This document shows, one piece after another, positions 53,901-62,521 of a DNA stretch of 64,000 nt. A program made the translations under genes and the position numbers. The stretch's first letter is position 1, and each line of letters begins with the position of its first letter. Location: positions 2,480,001 to 2,544,000 of the forward strand of contig NZ_CP125295.1 of NCBI RefSeq assembly GCF_030412785.1, in the 5' to 3' direction. The notes under the pieces were generated by a model. It made no database searches, was not told the DNA's origin, and saw only the letters and a program-made list of their open reading frames with translations. Origin of the DNA: Paraburkholderia sabiae (GTDB taxonomy: Bacteria > Pseudomonadota > Gammaproteobacteria > Burkholderiales > Burkholderiaceae).

Positions 53901-56900
53901 GCCGACAGATGCAGACTGCCATCCGTACTGCCGATAAGGCTCGCGTTGTTCGTCACGGCGCTATCGTGCGTCGTGTCCTTATGATCGTTCGAGCCATATG
54001 AAATGCCCGCGCCGCCCGAACTACCTAGCCCCGTTTTCAGATCTTCATGAAAATGGCTGCTCTCGCTCGTATCCTGCGACGTCGTAATGGTGAGATCATG
54101 CCCCGCCGACAATGTCACGTCATGCGTCGCAGCGACCGTGGATCCCGTGATCGTCATATCATGGCCAGCCGCACCCGCCACCGTATCGCCCGACACCGTC
54201 GAGCCGTTGGCCACCACCTGATGCGAACTGGTCGAATCGGTCTCCTTCTCGCTAGACAGAAAGCCGGAATGACTGTTCTGCGACCAGCTTTGCGAATCGT
54301 GCGTCTCGCTGACGCTGCCAATCGTGACATCGCCCGTCGATACGAGTTTGACCCCGCCACCGCCCGCATCCGTCGCGACGGATGACCCGAGAATCGACAA
54401 GTTGCCGTTGCCGCCCTGACCCGCCGCGAGCGTGATGTTGCCGCCCGCGCCGACGCTCGAACCCTGCACTGCCTCGTCATAGCTGGAACTCGTATGATGC
54501 GACTGCTCGCCGCCCATCGATTGTTCGCTGCTCGTGTGCGTGTCCTTTGCGGCAGTCACCGTCAGGTTGCCGCCTGCCACCATCGCCACGTCGCCGCCTG
54601 CCTTCAAGGTCGCGTCGGTGAGCGTCGTATCCCGCGCTGATACCGTCGTCAAACTGCCACCGGCGACAATCGCGCTGCCCAGGTTCTGGGTGACCGCGTC
54701 GTGCCCGCCGTTGAGCCCGTCCTTCGTCTGAACGTCCTGCGTGCTGGTCAGCGTCGTCGTGCCCACATTCAGATCACGCCCAGCCGCGACAGCCGCATTG
54801 CCACCGGCCTGAATCGTCGCGCCCGTCAGATTCACGTCTCGACCCGCGATCACGGTTGCGCTACCTGTCGCCGAAATCGTGCCGATCGCGTCGACGCTTG
54901 TCCCCGTTACGCTGCCCGTGAGCGTGTTCGAACCGAAGGTCTTCGTTACGCTATTCGTCTGCGTCTCGTTGATCACATCGCGGCCGGCCTGCACGACGAC
55001 ATCCGTACCGCCGATTCGTCCGCTCGTATTGCGCACGTCCTGTACGGCTGCAACAGTCGTCGTCTCCGCACTGCCGATCACGCCACTATTCGTGATGTTG
55101 TTGCCGATGATCGTCGTCGCCACGTCACTGACGATATGACCGCTGTTGTTCACATCGCCGTTCGCGTTGAGGCTCACGCTGTTGCCCGCAACAAGCGCGC
55201 CGCTGCCCGTCAGGTCAACCGTATCCGATTGCGCGAGATACACCTGCGGAACAAGCACGCTCTGATGCGATCCATCCGGCAACGTCACGTCCTGCGAGAC
55301 GAGCCAGACCATGTCGGTCGTCAGTTGCGACATCTGCCCGGGCGTCAGCGCGACACCCGGCGCCAGGCCGAATTCTTTCGCATACTTGACGCCGTTGTTC
55401 ATCAGCGCCGTGTATTCGTCGAGATTGTCGGAGTAGCCGGTGAGGAACGTGCGCCCCGTCAGTTGCGTGATCTGGTTGCGCACGAGCGTCTCTTCGTACA
55501 TGCCGTCGCCAACGCGTTTCTCGACCTTCGAAGGATCGAGGCCCAGCTGGTTAAGCATGTAATCGCTCGATACGAAATTCGTGTATTGCGTGAAACGTGG
55601 ATCGGTAGCGACAAGATAGGTCGAACCGGGCGCAGTGTTGTACTTGTAGAGGCCATTCGACGGCAGCTTGAGATTCGGAATGCCGCCTGTTGTCCCGCCA
55701 ACCGTCTGCGGACGGTTCGGCCCGCCGGTGACAGTGCCCTGCTGTGCGCCGCCAACCGACTGCGGTTGCGACGTTTGTCCACTGACGCTGCCCGTCTGCG
55801 TGCCGTCGGCACTGCCACCCGTCACGCCGGAGCCCGTCACAGTCTGCCCCTGGCGATTCACCGATCCGATCGTGATGTTCTGCGCCGTCGTCTGCACGCC
55901 CTGATTCGACGTGGCGATAGCAAGCAAAGACGCGACCGTCGATGTGGATTGCGTGACACCGTCCTCGATAGTTTGCGTGTCGCTGCTGCCGCCCGTTTTC
56001 TGGTGCCAGTAGAACGTCGACTGCTGGTCCTGCGTGATGGTCTGCTGAAGGACGATGCCCGTATCGTTGACCTTGCCGTCCGTTGCGCGGCGCACGAGAC
56101 TGCCACCTGCGCTCATTGTCGATGACTGGTTGTTGATCGCACCGCCATCTGCATTGATGCGGATCGCCCCTTGCGCCTGGATGATCGCGGCGTTACCTGC
56201 GCTCAGCAACTGGTCGGTCGTCGTGGTCGTATGGACCGTGCGTGTGGTTTCGCTGTAATCGTGCGAGTCGGGGCCGAGGTCGAAACGGGTCTTTACCTGG
56301 TCCGGGCGGATGTTCTTGTTCGGATCGAAATCCGGCCAGAACGTGATGGTGTACGAGTCACCGTTGTCAGCAATGCTGTTGTACCACTGGGTCGGGTTCG
56401 TCGCGATGTTGCGGGTTTGCGGCACCGGGTGCTGGGTACATACATCGCGGACATTACAGATTTCTGTTGTTAGCGAGTTATCGCTATACGTTTCGGTCAG
56501 CGGTTGCGTGAGCGAGAACGTCTGCGTCGCCGTATTCAGGGTCGTCACCTCCGACTTCGGCACCGTCACGCTGATCGGCGTCGCGAGCTTGCCGACGATT
56601 TCCGCCTTGAGCGGCGCCTTGTCCTTCGTCCAGCTCCATTGAGAAAAGCTGGAACTGCTATGGCTGTTCAACAGGTCGCCGATCGGGATGCCTGCTGTCC
56701 ATAAGGTCAGCGTCTGATCGCCCGCATCCTGCGGCGTCCCCATGACCGTCGCGACACCGGTGCGTACGTTGTTCACCGTGTGCGCGGCGATATCGATACT
56801 TCCATCCGCCTCGATACTCGCGGCACTGTTCGTCAACACGTTCGTCTGATTGGCCAGCATGCCCGAGCCATCGCGCGCGCCGTTTCTCGCGATCTCCAGA

Positions 56901-59900
56901 TTTCCCGCGCTATAGATCAGCGCGCCATCCGCGTTCGTAACGGAATTCGCTGCGTACAGATGCACGCTGTTGACGCCTGCGATGACGGCAGCAGCACCCG
57001 TGTTCTGCACGTCGCTTGCGTTGACCGTCACATCATTGCCGATCACAGCACCCGTATTCGAGAGCACGGCGCTCGTCGTCGTCACCGTGTTGCCTTCGAT
57101 ACGCCCGGCATTCGATAACGTGCCTGCTGCATTAACCGTCGTCGATACCGAATTGACGTCAGCGCCCGCCGCGTTGACGACATTCGCCCCGCTCACGGTC
57201 AGCGCGCCGTTCGCCGCGAGCGTACCTGTGTTGGTCAGCGTCCCCGTCGCATTGACGGTCATGTTGCCGTCCGCGTGCAGATTGTTCGCCGATGTATTGG
57301 TGTAGTCGCCCGCGACATTCAGCGTCAGGTTTCGCCCGGCAACGATGTTGCCGTTGCCGGACATCGTGCCGCCTGCTGCGATGTCGCGATTCGCCCGGAT
57401 CGCTCCGCCCGCATTCGAAAGAGAGGCGACAGCAAGCGACGCATCGACGCCACCGAGTATCGAGCCGCCGTTATTGAGGACAGCCGCGCCGGCCTGATTG
57501 AGCGTCAGGTTCGCACCGCCGTATATCGTGCCGCCCGAATTATTGACGCTCTGCGTCACGTTGAGTGTTGCCGAGCCGCTTGCGACGAGGTTCGCGCCCG
57601 CGTCGTTGCTCAACGTTTGTGCGTTCAGTGTGACGTCGCCATTGCCGCCAAGCGTGCCACCTGTGTTCGCTACGCCCGTCGATGACGTCACCGTGGTTGC
57701 GCCATCGCCCGCGTTAGTCAGCTTGCCGCCCGTGTTGTCGATACTCGCAGCGCTCGCGTTCACTGACCCGTGTGCGCCGTTCGCGGACAACGTACCGCGC
57801 GCGTTCGTAAGCTGTCCGCCCGTGCTGACGATAAGATCGCCGGCCGTTTGCGCGGAGCCGCCTGTATTGTCGATACCGCCCTGCGATTCGACCGTCAGCC
57901 CGTCGCCGCCATACAGCGCGCCGCCGCGATTCGTGATACCCGACGATGCGTTGAAGCGTGCAGCTTTTTGCGCCGACAGCGTGCCCGCCGTGTTGTCGAT
58001 GCTCGCAGCCGTGACGGTCATCGCGCCGTTGGTGACAATCCTGCCTGACACGTTCGACATCGTGCCAGTCGAATTTACGGCCAACGCGCCTGAGCCTGCG
58101 TGCTGGATCGTGCCGCTATCGTTGACGATACGATTGGCGAAGACATTCAGGTTGTTCGCATTCGATGCAACGGTGCCGCTCGTGTTGTCGAGCGTGCCGC
58201 CTGCGCGGATGGTCTGGTCCGTGGTGCCGTATTGAGTGAGCTTGCCGCCGCGATTCGTCAAATCGCCCGTCGCGGAAATGCTCAGCCCGTCGCCGTCGAT
58301 GCTGCCATTGGTGTTGTCGATCGAAGCAGCGGAGACACTCGTCGTGGAACCGGACAACGTGCCGCCCGTATTGTTCATCGCGCCCGTCGACGTAGCGTCG
58401 AGTGCACCGCCTGCGGTGACGCTGCCCGCGTGATTGTCGACAGCCCCGGCGCGAATAGTCGTATCGCCTGCCGAACTCAGTTGCCCCTGGTTCGAGAGCG
58501 TGCCCGCTGCGACGCTGAGCACTCCATTCGTACCGATGACGCCGCCCGCATCGCCCGATGCCGTCGTGCCGGCTGCATTGGCGAGCACGCCCGTCGTCTT
58601 CACGGTCATGCCGTCGCCGCTCAGCGAAACGATGCGGCCCGCGCTGTTGTCGAGCGACGCGGTTTCGATGCGTGCGCCGCCTGCCGCCTGCACCGAGCCC
58701 CTGACGTTGTTCAATGCGCCGTTGGACTTCACATCGAGCGCACCGTTCGTGACGATTCCACCCGCGACGTTCGACACATCACCCGTCGTCGTGATGCCAA
58801 GCGTGCTCGTGCCCGCATGCTGGATCGTGCCGCCGTCATTGACGATACTGCCTGCAGCGATGTTCAGCTTGTCCGCGTTCGACGCCGTCGTGCCGTTCGT
58901 ATTGTCGAACGCGCCGCCCACGCTGATGGTCTGATCCGTCGCGCCGTATTGCGTGAGTTTGCCGCTGCGATTCGTCAGGTTGCTGGACGCCGAAACAGTC
59001 AGCGTGTCGCCGTCGATGCTGCCGCTCGTGTTATCGATCGATGCAGCAGAGACATTCGTCGATGCACCGGAAAGCGTGCCGCCCGTATTGTTCAGCGCAC
59101 CTGTCGCCTTCGCATCCAGCGCACCGCCCGCCGTGATGCTGCCGCCGTGATTGTCGACGGATTGTGCGTGAACGTTTGCGTCGCTGGCCGCGCTGAGTTG
59201 CCCCTGATTCGAAAGCGTACCCGCCGATATTGCCAGCGCGCCATTGGTGCCAATCACGCCGCCCGTTGCGCCCGATGCTGTTGTTACCGAGCCATTCACC
59301 AGTGCGCTCTTCGCAGTCAACGACATGCCATCGTTATTCAGCGAAACAATGCGGCCTGCAGTATTGTCGAGAGAGTCCGCATTGATGGACGCGTGCGCCG
59401 CCGACTGGATAGTGCCCTGCCGGTTGTCCAGCGCGTGAGAAGCGTTCACGTCGATCGTCGATTGCGACATGATTTGCCCACCGGCATTGGCGACATTCGA
59501 TGCGGTGACGTGCATGGCATCGCCGCTCGACAGCTTGCCCTGCGCGACGGAAAGCGTGCCCGTCGCATTCACATTCAACGCGCCGCCCGCCGTCGTGGAC
59601 GTGCCCGACAGGTTGATATCGGAGCCGCTTGCCGCGAGCGTCAGATCGCCGCTCTTCGCAATGCTGCCGTCGCCATTGACGCCCGCGCCGAGCGTGCCGC
59701 TGGACGCGATGCTCGATGCGTTGACGGTTGCATTCTGCTGTGCGGCGAGTGTGCCGCCGTTCGTCAGCGCACCCGACGTGCTCGCGTTGATGTTCTGCTG
59801 CGCGTACGTTGTGCCGCTGTTGTCGATGCCATCGCGCGCGTTCGCGCTGATGTTGCCGCTCGCATTCGTCTGTCCTGCGAGAACGAGCTTGCCCTGTGTC

Positions 59901-60877
59901 GTGAGAGTCAGATCGCCCGCCTGAGCGGCCAGCACGCCTTTATTCGAGACACCGACGCCGTTCTCCGTGCCGACCAGCATGATGCGATTCGCGTACATGC
60001 CGCCGAGGTTGCTCACGTCGATCGAGACGCCCGGTGCGGGGCCGTCGCCGGCAATGGGTGTGGCGGCGAGCGTATCGTGGTTGACGCTGTTCGCGCCCGT
60101 CACGACGTTCAGGTTCTTCGCGTAGATGGCGGCGTTGGCTTGCACGGCGCGCGAAATCAGGTCGACCTGATCGACATTCGACGCATTCAGTCCCGCGCCC
60201 TGAATGCTGATGTTGCCGCCAGTGACGTTGAAGCCCGTCAGCGAACCATCGGGACCGAAGTTAGGCGTGCCCGTCGTGAGAATGGCACGCGATGTGTTGA
60301 TAAACCCGCCACCGTTGACCGAAATGCCGGAGCCGTTTGCGATGACGACTTCGGCCCGGTTGCCCGCTACCTCGACATAGCCATTGATCTGACTGGCCGC
60401 GCGGCTGTTGACCTGATTGACGATGATCTTCGCGGACTGGTTCGCCGCGAAGTTCGGATTGCCGTTGATGTAGCCGGCCTGTTGCGTGTTGACGATGGTC
60501 GGCGAGTTGTTCAGGATCACGCCGGCTTTCGGTACGTCGAACTGCGTGTAGCCGTTGATCGACACACCTGCTGCCGACGGACGCGAGACGTTCACCTGCT
60601 GGATGCCGTTCGCGGTCTGGATGACCGTTGGACGATGCGCGCCCGCGTTCGGATCGGCCACGACCTGCGCAGAGGCCGCTGCCACGCCGACAACACCTAA
60701 GCCTATCGCTGCCGCAACCGAACGTAGCCCAGCGCAGACAACGCCATGTGTGGCTGTCGCGCCGCCGCCCGTCGTTTCGCCTTGATTCTTTTTGCCAGTC
60801 GCAACTGCGGTTTCCTCAACTGCGACAAGCATTCCCCGGATCCGGCTGAACACCAGCCGGTAAGCTCTCTTGTTCAT
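50954..60877 (-). CDS. bcpA: CDI exoprotein/filamentous haemagglutinin (BcpA/CdiA)
   Basis: A 3307-residue two-partner-secreted surface filament with a C-terminal toxin. Residues 1-24 are an extended signal-peptide region (MNKRAYRLVFSRIRGMLVAV), and cleavage is likely after ASA70. The TPS haemagglutination domain (about 85-320) has NPN at 140-142. FHA-type repeats follow, including a 239-residue tandem duplication (about 467-944). A central non-repeat domain (about 1350-1850) includes YLVATDPRFTQY, SSDYMLNQLG and LTGRTFLTGY, typical of CdiA/BcpA proteins. A second FHA repeat block comes next. Near 2920 NNRQLHETEEQKLARL marks the pretoxin region, followed by Gly/Ala-rich hydrophobic helices and a last 120-residue toxin candidate (LIKLVPKGTF to GEIKGHL). 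The NxLYN motif usual in BcpA is not seen. Confidence 0.93.
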   Translation of the reverse strand: MNKRAYRLVFSRIRGMLVAVEETAVATGKKNQGETTGGGATATHGVVCAGLRSVAAAIGLGVVGVAAASAQVVADPNAGAHRPTVIQTANGIQQVNVSRPSAAGVSINGYTQFDVPKAGVILNNSPTIVNTQQAGYINGNPNFAANQSAKIIVNQVNSRAASQINGYVEVAGNRAEVVIANGSGISVNGGGFINTSRAILTTGTPNFGPDGSLTGFNVTGGNISIQGAGLNASNVDQVDLISRAVQANAAIYAKNLNVVTGANSVNHDTLAATPIAGDGPAPGVSIDVSNLGGMYANRIMLVGTENGVGVSNKGVLAAQAGDLTLTTQGKLVLAGQTNASGNISANARDGIDNSGTTYAQQNINASTSGALTNGGTLAAQQNATVNASSIASSGTLGAGVNGDGSIAKSGDLTLAASGSDINLSGTSTTAGGALNVNATGTLSVAQGKLSSGDAMHVTASNVANAGGQIMSQSTIDVNASHALDNRQGTIQSAAHASINADSLDNTAGRIVSLNNDGMSLTAKSALVNGSVTTASGATGGVIGTNGALAISAGTLSNQGQLSAASDANVHAQSVDNHGGSITAGGALDAKATGALNNTGGTLSGASTNVSAASIDNTSGSIDGDTLTVSASSNLTNRSGKLTQYGATDQTISVGGAFDNTNGTTASNADKLNIAAGSIVNDGGTIQHAGTSTLGITTTGDVSNVAGGIVTNGALDVKSNGALNNVRGSVQAAGGARIETASLDNSAGRIVSLSGDGMTVKTTGVLANAAGTTASGDAGGVIGTNGVLSVAAGTLSNQGQLSSAGDTTIRAGAVDNHAGSVTAGGALDATSTGAMNNTGGTLSGSTTSVSAASIDNTNGSIDGDGLSISATGDLTNRGGKLTQYGTTDQTIRAGGTLDNTSGTVASNANNLNVFANRIVNDSGTIQHAGSGALAVNSTGTMSNVSGRIVTNGAMTVTAASIDNTAGTLSAQKAARFNASSGITNRGGALYGGDGLTVESQGGIDNTGGSAQTAGDLIVSTGGQLTNARGTLSANGAHGSVNASAASIDNTGGKLTNAGDGATTVTSSTGVANTGGTLGGNGDVTLNAQTLSNDAGANLVASGSATLNVTQSVNNSGGTIYGGANLTLNQAGAAVLNNGGSILGGVDASLAVASLSNAGGAIRANRDIAAGGTMSGNGNIVAGRNLTLNVAGDYTNTSANNLHADGNMTVNATGTLTNTGTLAANGALTVSGANVVNAAGADVNSVSTTVNAAGTLSNAGRIEGNTVTTTSAVLSNTGAVIGNDVTVNASDVQNTGAAAVIAGVNSVHLYAANSVTNADGALIYSAGNLEIARNGARDGSGMLANQTNVLTNSAASIEADGSIDIAAHTVNNVRTGVATVMGTPQDAGDQTLTLWTAGIPIGDLLNSHSSSSFSQWSWTKDKAPLKAEIVGKLATPISVTVPKSEVTTLNTATQTFSLTQPLTETYSDNSLTTEICNVRDVCTQHPVPQTRNIATNPTQWYNSIADNGDSYTITFWPDFDPNKNIRPDQVKTRFDLGPDSHDYSETTRTVHTTTTTDQLLSAGNAAIIQAQGAIRINADGGAINNQSSTMSAGGSLVRRATDGKVNDTGIVLQQTITQDQQSTFYWHQKTGGSSDTQTIEDGVTQSTSTVASLLAIATSNQGVQTTAQNITIGSVNRQGQTVTGSGVTGGSADGTQTGSVSGQTSQPQSVGGAQQGTVTGGPNRPQTVGGTTGGIPNLKLPSNGLYKYNTAPGSTYLVATDPRFTQYTNFVSSDYMLNQLGLDPSKVEKRVGDGMYEETLVRNQITQLTGRTFLTGYSDNLDEYTALMNNGVKYAKEFGLAPGVALTPGQMSQLTTDMVWLVSQDVTLPDGSHQSVLVPQVYLAQSDTVDLTGSGALVAGNSVSLNANGDVNNSGHIVSDVATTIIGNNITNSGVIGSAETTTVAAVQDVRNTSGRIGGTDVVVQAGRDVINETQTNSVTKTFGSNTLTGSVTGTSVDAIGTISATGSATVIAGRDVNLTGATIQAGGNAAVAAGRDLNVGTTTLTSTQDVQTKDGLNGGHDAVTQNLGSAIVAGGSLTTVSARDTTLTDATLKAGGDVAMVAGGNLTVTAAKDTHTSSEQSMGGEQSHHTSSSYDEAVQGSSVGAGGNITLAAGQGGNGNLSILGSSVATDAGGGGVKLVSTGDVTIGSVSETHDSQSWSQNSHSGFLSSEKETDSTSSHQVVANGSTVSGDTVAGAAGHDMTITGSTVAATHDVTLSAGHDLTITTSQDTSESSHFHEDLKTGLGSSGGAGISYGSNDHKDTTHDSAVTNNASLIGSTDGSLHLSAGNDLHVTGSDLIAGQNIVGTGANVIIDAATGTTHHDETHEVKTTGFTLGLAGSIGNAINTAISESQAASHSENGRAKALHSIAAAGAIGNAVAGQALSPGQKPDISVQLSFGSSQSKSTSTEDQTTSTGSSVMAGGTAAFAAMGDGTPGSGNLTIAGSNVNANDVLLAAKNQVNLLNTTNTDTTRSTNESSSASVGVSYGTNGWGVSASMSKAHGDANSDAATQTNTHVQGANSMTIVSGGDTNIIGANVSGKQVSADIGGNLNIASVQDTTTSSAHQSSSGGGFSISQGGGASGSFSTQHGSANGSYAAVSEQAGIQAGTGGFDINVKGNTDLKGAYIASGADASKNTLTTGTLSWSDMQNHSEYSASSGGMTFGGGGLGITPMISQSDNGNEHATTRSGVAAGGIVITDAANQKQDVASLNRDTTDLNGTVSKLPDVNDLVSQQQDVMNAANAAGAQVAQAIGTYGDYKEHQAKSGEKAAALLGETDDAAQYKQEANDWSEGGTDRILLHVAGGALLGGLGAGSLMGAIGGGAGAGVSSALSGQLNNLADSMGAPGTIGHALGNGVANVIATAAGAAVGGNAGAFTAANADMNNRQLHETEEQKLARLQAGKTPEEQYRLAAAECALVQCAAGVPAGDPNQVILQKMQNDGQSYAAEQSALIKAGAFDGYNPFTDGVVDWNSRMQATTRAAGAVQGVTGVAVAAAAFGAGCASVVACTAGATIAGTSLDYSQAGFTQMITGSPSLTYGEQALQGLGLSPQAAAIAYAGLSLGGAVTAATLENQAGKQAAAAADASRLTYTNEKFSTQGMQPTSDVMATAQAIIDAYVSAGLSSKDAQRYAAGLIESGTGLPTNLPVNQNTELIKLVPKGTFGGDSVAAYSPYFMTKTEYDSLSRLPADQIAAKLGLPAEQAVRGSQLGFDVYSMKPLPGNSPQVFTSQVAPVQQGGYSAPGGAQQVLVPNRSQWTDPNANKIGEIKGHL
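58047..59480 (-). repeat. Tandem duplication of a 717-bp unit within bcpA
   Basis: Two copies, 58764-59480 and 58047-58763, encode 239 residues each and share segments such as GGVIGTNG, TLSNQGQLS, SIDGD, KLTQYG and IVNDxGTIQHAG in the same order. A third copy begins after them (IVTNGA) but soon diverges. The copies differ at many positions, so the duplication is not recent. Confidence 0.85.
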
Positions 60878-60913
60878 TTTTTATTCGCTGCGGTAGTTCT
60901 GGAAAGCGCGCGT

Positions 60914-60946
60914 AATGTAGCAGAAACATTTAGTAACAAATGTCAA
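60914..60946 (-). promoter_or_regulatory. Possible bcpA promoter
   Basis: On the minus strand TTGACA (60946-60941) is a perfect -35 box in an AT-rich stretch. The -10 is unclear: TGCTAC (60922-60917) lies 18 bases away and TACATT (60919-60914) 21 bases away. The region is 37 bases or more before the bcpA start codon. Confidence 0.35.
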
Positions 60947-61561
60947 AAGATGCGAGGCGAGGTGGCAATACAACAATTCATGCAAGGTGCATGAGGAACG
61001 CAATGAGTCTTTCAGGGGGCGTCGCTGCCCGCTTGGAAATGTCTGGGGTGGGAGGGAACAGAATGTCGTCCGCGGCTCTGGCGTTGTGAACTGGCGCCAA
61101 CTGAACCAAGGTCCGCGCTTGCGCCACAGACTGACTATTCGGGAACGAAAAGAAGTTGAGTCAGGCAGCCGTCCTCAATCCGTAACGACACCTGCCTGCT
61201 CCTTTAGGGTCGACTGCTCAAGCTGGTTGATTGCTTCCTGGCTGCAGCGGACGTATGAATGTCCAAGGGACGATGCGTCCGAATGTCTCGTCCTGGCCGC
61301 ACTGCGTCTCGCGAACGGGCGCACCGTTGTCACGGGGAATCCACCTCATTCGGAAAGCATGAAGCGCCCCATTCCCGCCGTTCAACGAGCTTTTGCAAAC
61401 ATCGCCATCCCGCTCACAAGCGGCCGTCCGGGTCACTCACCGCGGAGCGCCTTGTGATGGATTCGATCAACACCCGTTCCCGTCCATGTTCGCGCAATCT
61501 CACGCCATTGCGGACGTCCCAATGCCCGGGCGCTTTTACCAAAGACCTGCCCATCGGATAG
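60947..61561. other. Gene-free region upstream of bcpA
   Basis: About 600 bases between bcpA and the end of the GntR gene. Several plus-strand frames exist, but none has a ribosome-binding site or recognisable protein sequence. I see no transposase fragment or repeat. Confidence 0.45.
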
Positions 61562-62263
61562 TCAATGTGGTCCCTGCTGCAGAGCCCCGGCGATCCAGCG
61601 GTCCTCCGATGCCTTCAGGTGCGCCCGCATCGCCGTTTGCGCTGCAATGGGATCGGCCAGCTGTAACGCCTTGAGAATTTCCTCGTGTTCCCGTACCGCA
61701 GCTGACCAGGTCGCCGTACTCTCCGAGTGACCGCGAATCGCCGCGGCGATTGGATCGTGCCGGCTGTCGAACATTTCCGCCACGAAGCGACTCAGAACCG
61801 AGTTGCCGGCCGTTTCGGCAATCAGCATGTGGAACTGGCGGTCAGCGTCGATCGGCGATTTTCCCGCCGCTGCCAATTTTTTCATGCGTTCCACGGTGCG
61901 AGCCAAGCGGTCGAGCGCGGCCGCCGAGAACTTGCCGGCCGCAAGCACAATGACAGTCCCTTCGATCGCCGCTCTGGCTTGCATCAGCTCGGAAGGGCTT
62001 TCTCCCAGTGGCGGCACGACACTTTCGCCCCCCTCCGGCTGTTCCCTGACATAGACGCCGGAGCCGATGCGTATCTCAACCTGCCCTCCGATCTCCAGCG
62101 CGATCAACGCCTCTCGCAACGAGGGTCGCGATACGCCTAGTGTATTTGCGAGTTCCCGCTCGGGTGGCAGACGCGCTCCCGGCGACATCCCTCCCTGACG
62201 AATCAGCGCGAGAATCTGCATCGCAACGGATTGGTAAAGCCGCTTGGGTTCGGTTTGCTTCAT
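61562..62263 (-). CDS. GntR regulator, FCD (FadR) subfamily
   Basis: A 233-residue regulator with an N-terminal winged helix (LYQSVAMQILALIRQGG, RELANTLGVSRPSLREALIA, GSGVYVREQP) and a helical FCD effector domain with the metal-type His residues (DRQFHMLIAE, VREHEEIL, MRAHL). It is divergent from a sugar ABC transporter, and a perfect inverted repeat lies between. Regulators of this type often respond to sugar acids such as galactonate or glucuronate, which would fit an adjacent sugar importer. Confidence 0.93.
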   Translation of the reverse strand: MKQTEPKRLYQSVAMQILALIRQGGMSPGARLPPERELANTLGVSRPSLREALIALEIGGQVEIRIGSGVYVREQPEGGESVVPPLGESPSELMQARAAIEGTVIVLAAGKFSAAALDRLARTVERMKKLAAAGKSPIDADRQFHMLIAETAGNSVLSRFVAEMFDSRHDPIAAAIRGHSESTATWSAAVREHEEILKALQLADPIAAQTAMRAHLKASEDRWIAGALQQGPH

Positions 62264-62448
62264 TTCTACCCGTATTCCTGTCGGTCGTCCGCATGCGCGG
62301 ACCGCGACAGCAGTCTAGCACGCAGGCCTCTCAGGCTTGCTGCTCACGGCAAGACGCCGTACCAGGGTATTCCTTATTGGCAAGAACAATGCGCAAATAC
62401 CTATATTGGCTTGACCAGATGCCCTCTTCCGGGCTTTAATTCGCTACC

Positions 62449-62465
62449 AATTGGACAGGCCAATT
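62449..62465. promoter_or_regulatory. Candidate GntR operator
   Basis: AATTGG-ACAGG-CCAATT, a perfect inverted repeat with five-base spacer in the 258-bp region between the GntR gene and the sugar transporter ATPase gene. Arms ATTGG/CCAAT with odd spacing are in keeping with FCD-type GntR sites. Confidence 0.5.
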
Positions 62466-62521
62466 TTCCCGCTTGCGGGGCATCGGCACGCGGCGATGTC
62501 CTTAACGATCTGGAGGCGAGA

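Noticed and set aside
58100..60700. An 866-codon open frame on the plus strand opposite bcpA
   Set aside because: Arg/Ala-rich translation without any fold-like pattern; it is the mirror of the repetitive Gly/Asn/Thr coding strand of bcpA. The same holds for the plus-strand frames at 52997-54001, 54701-56125 and 57498-58235.
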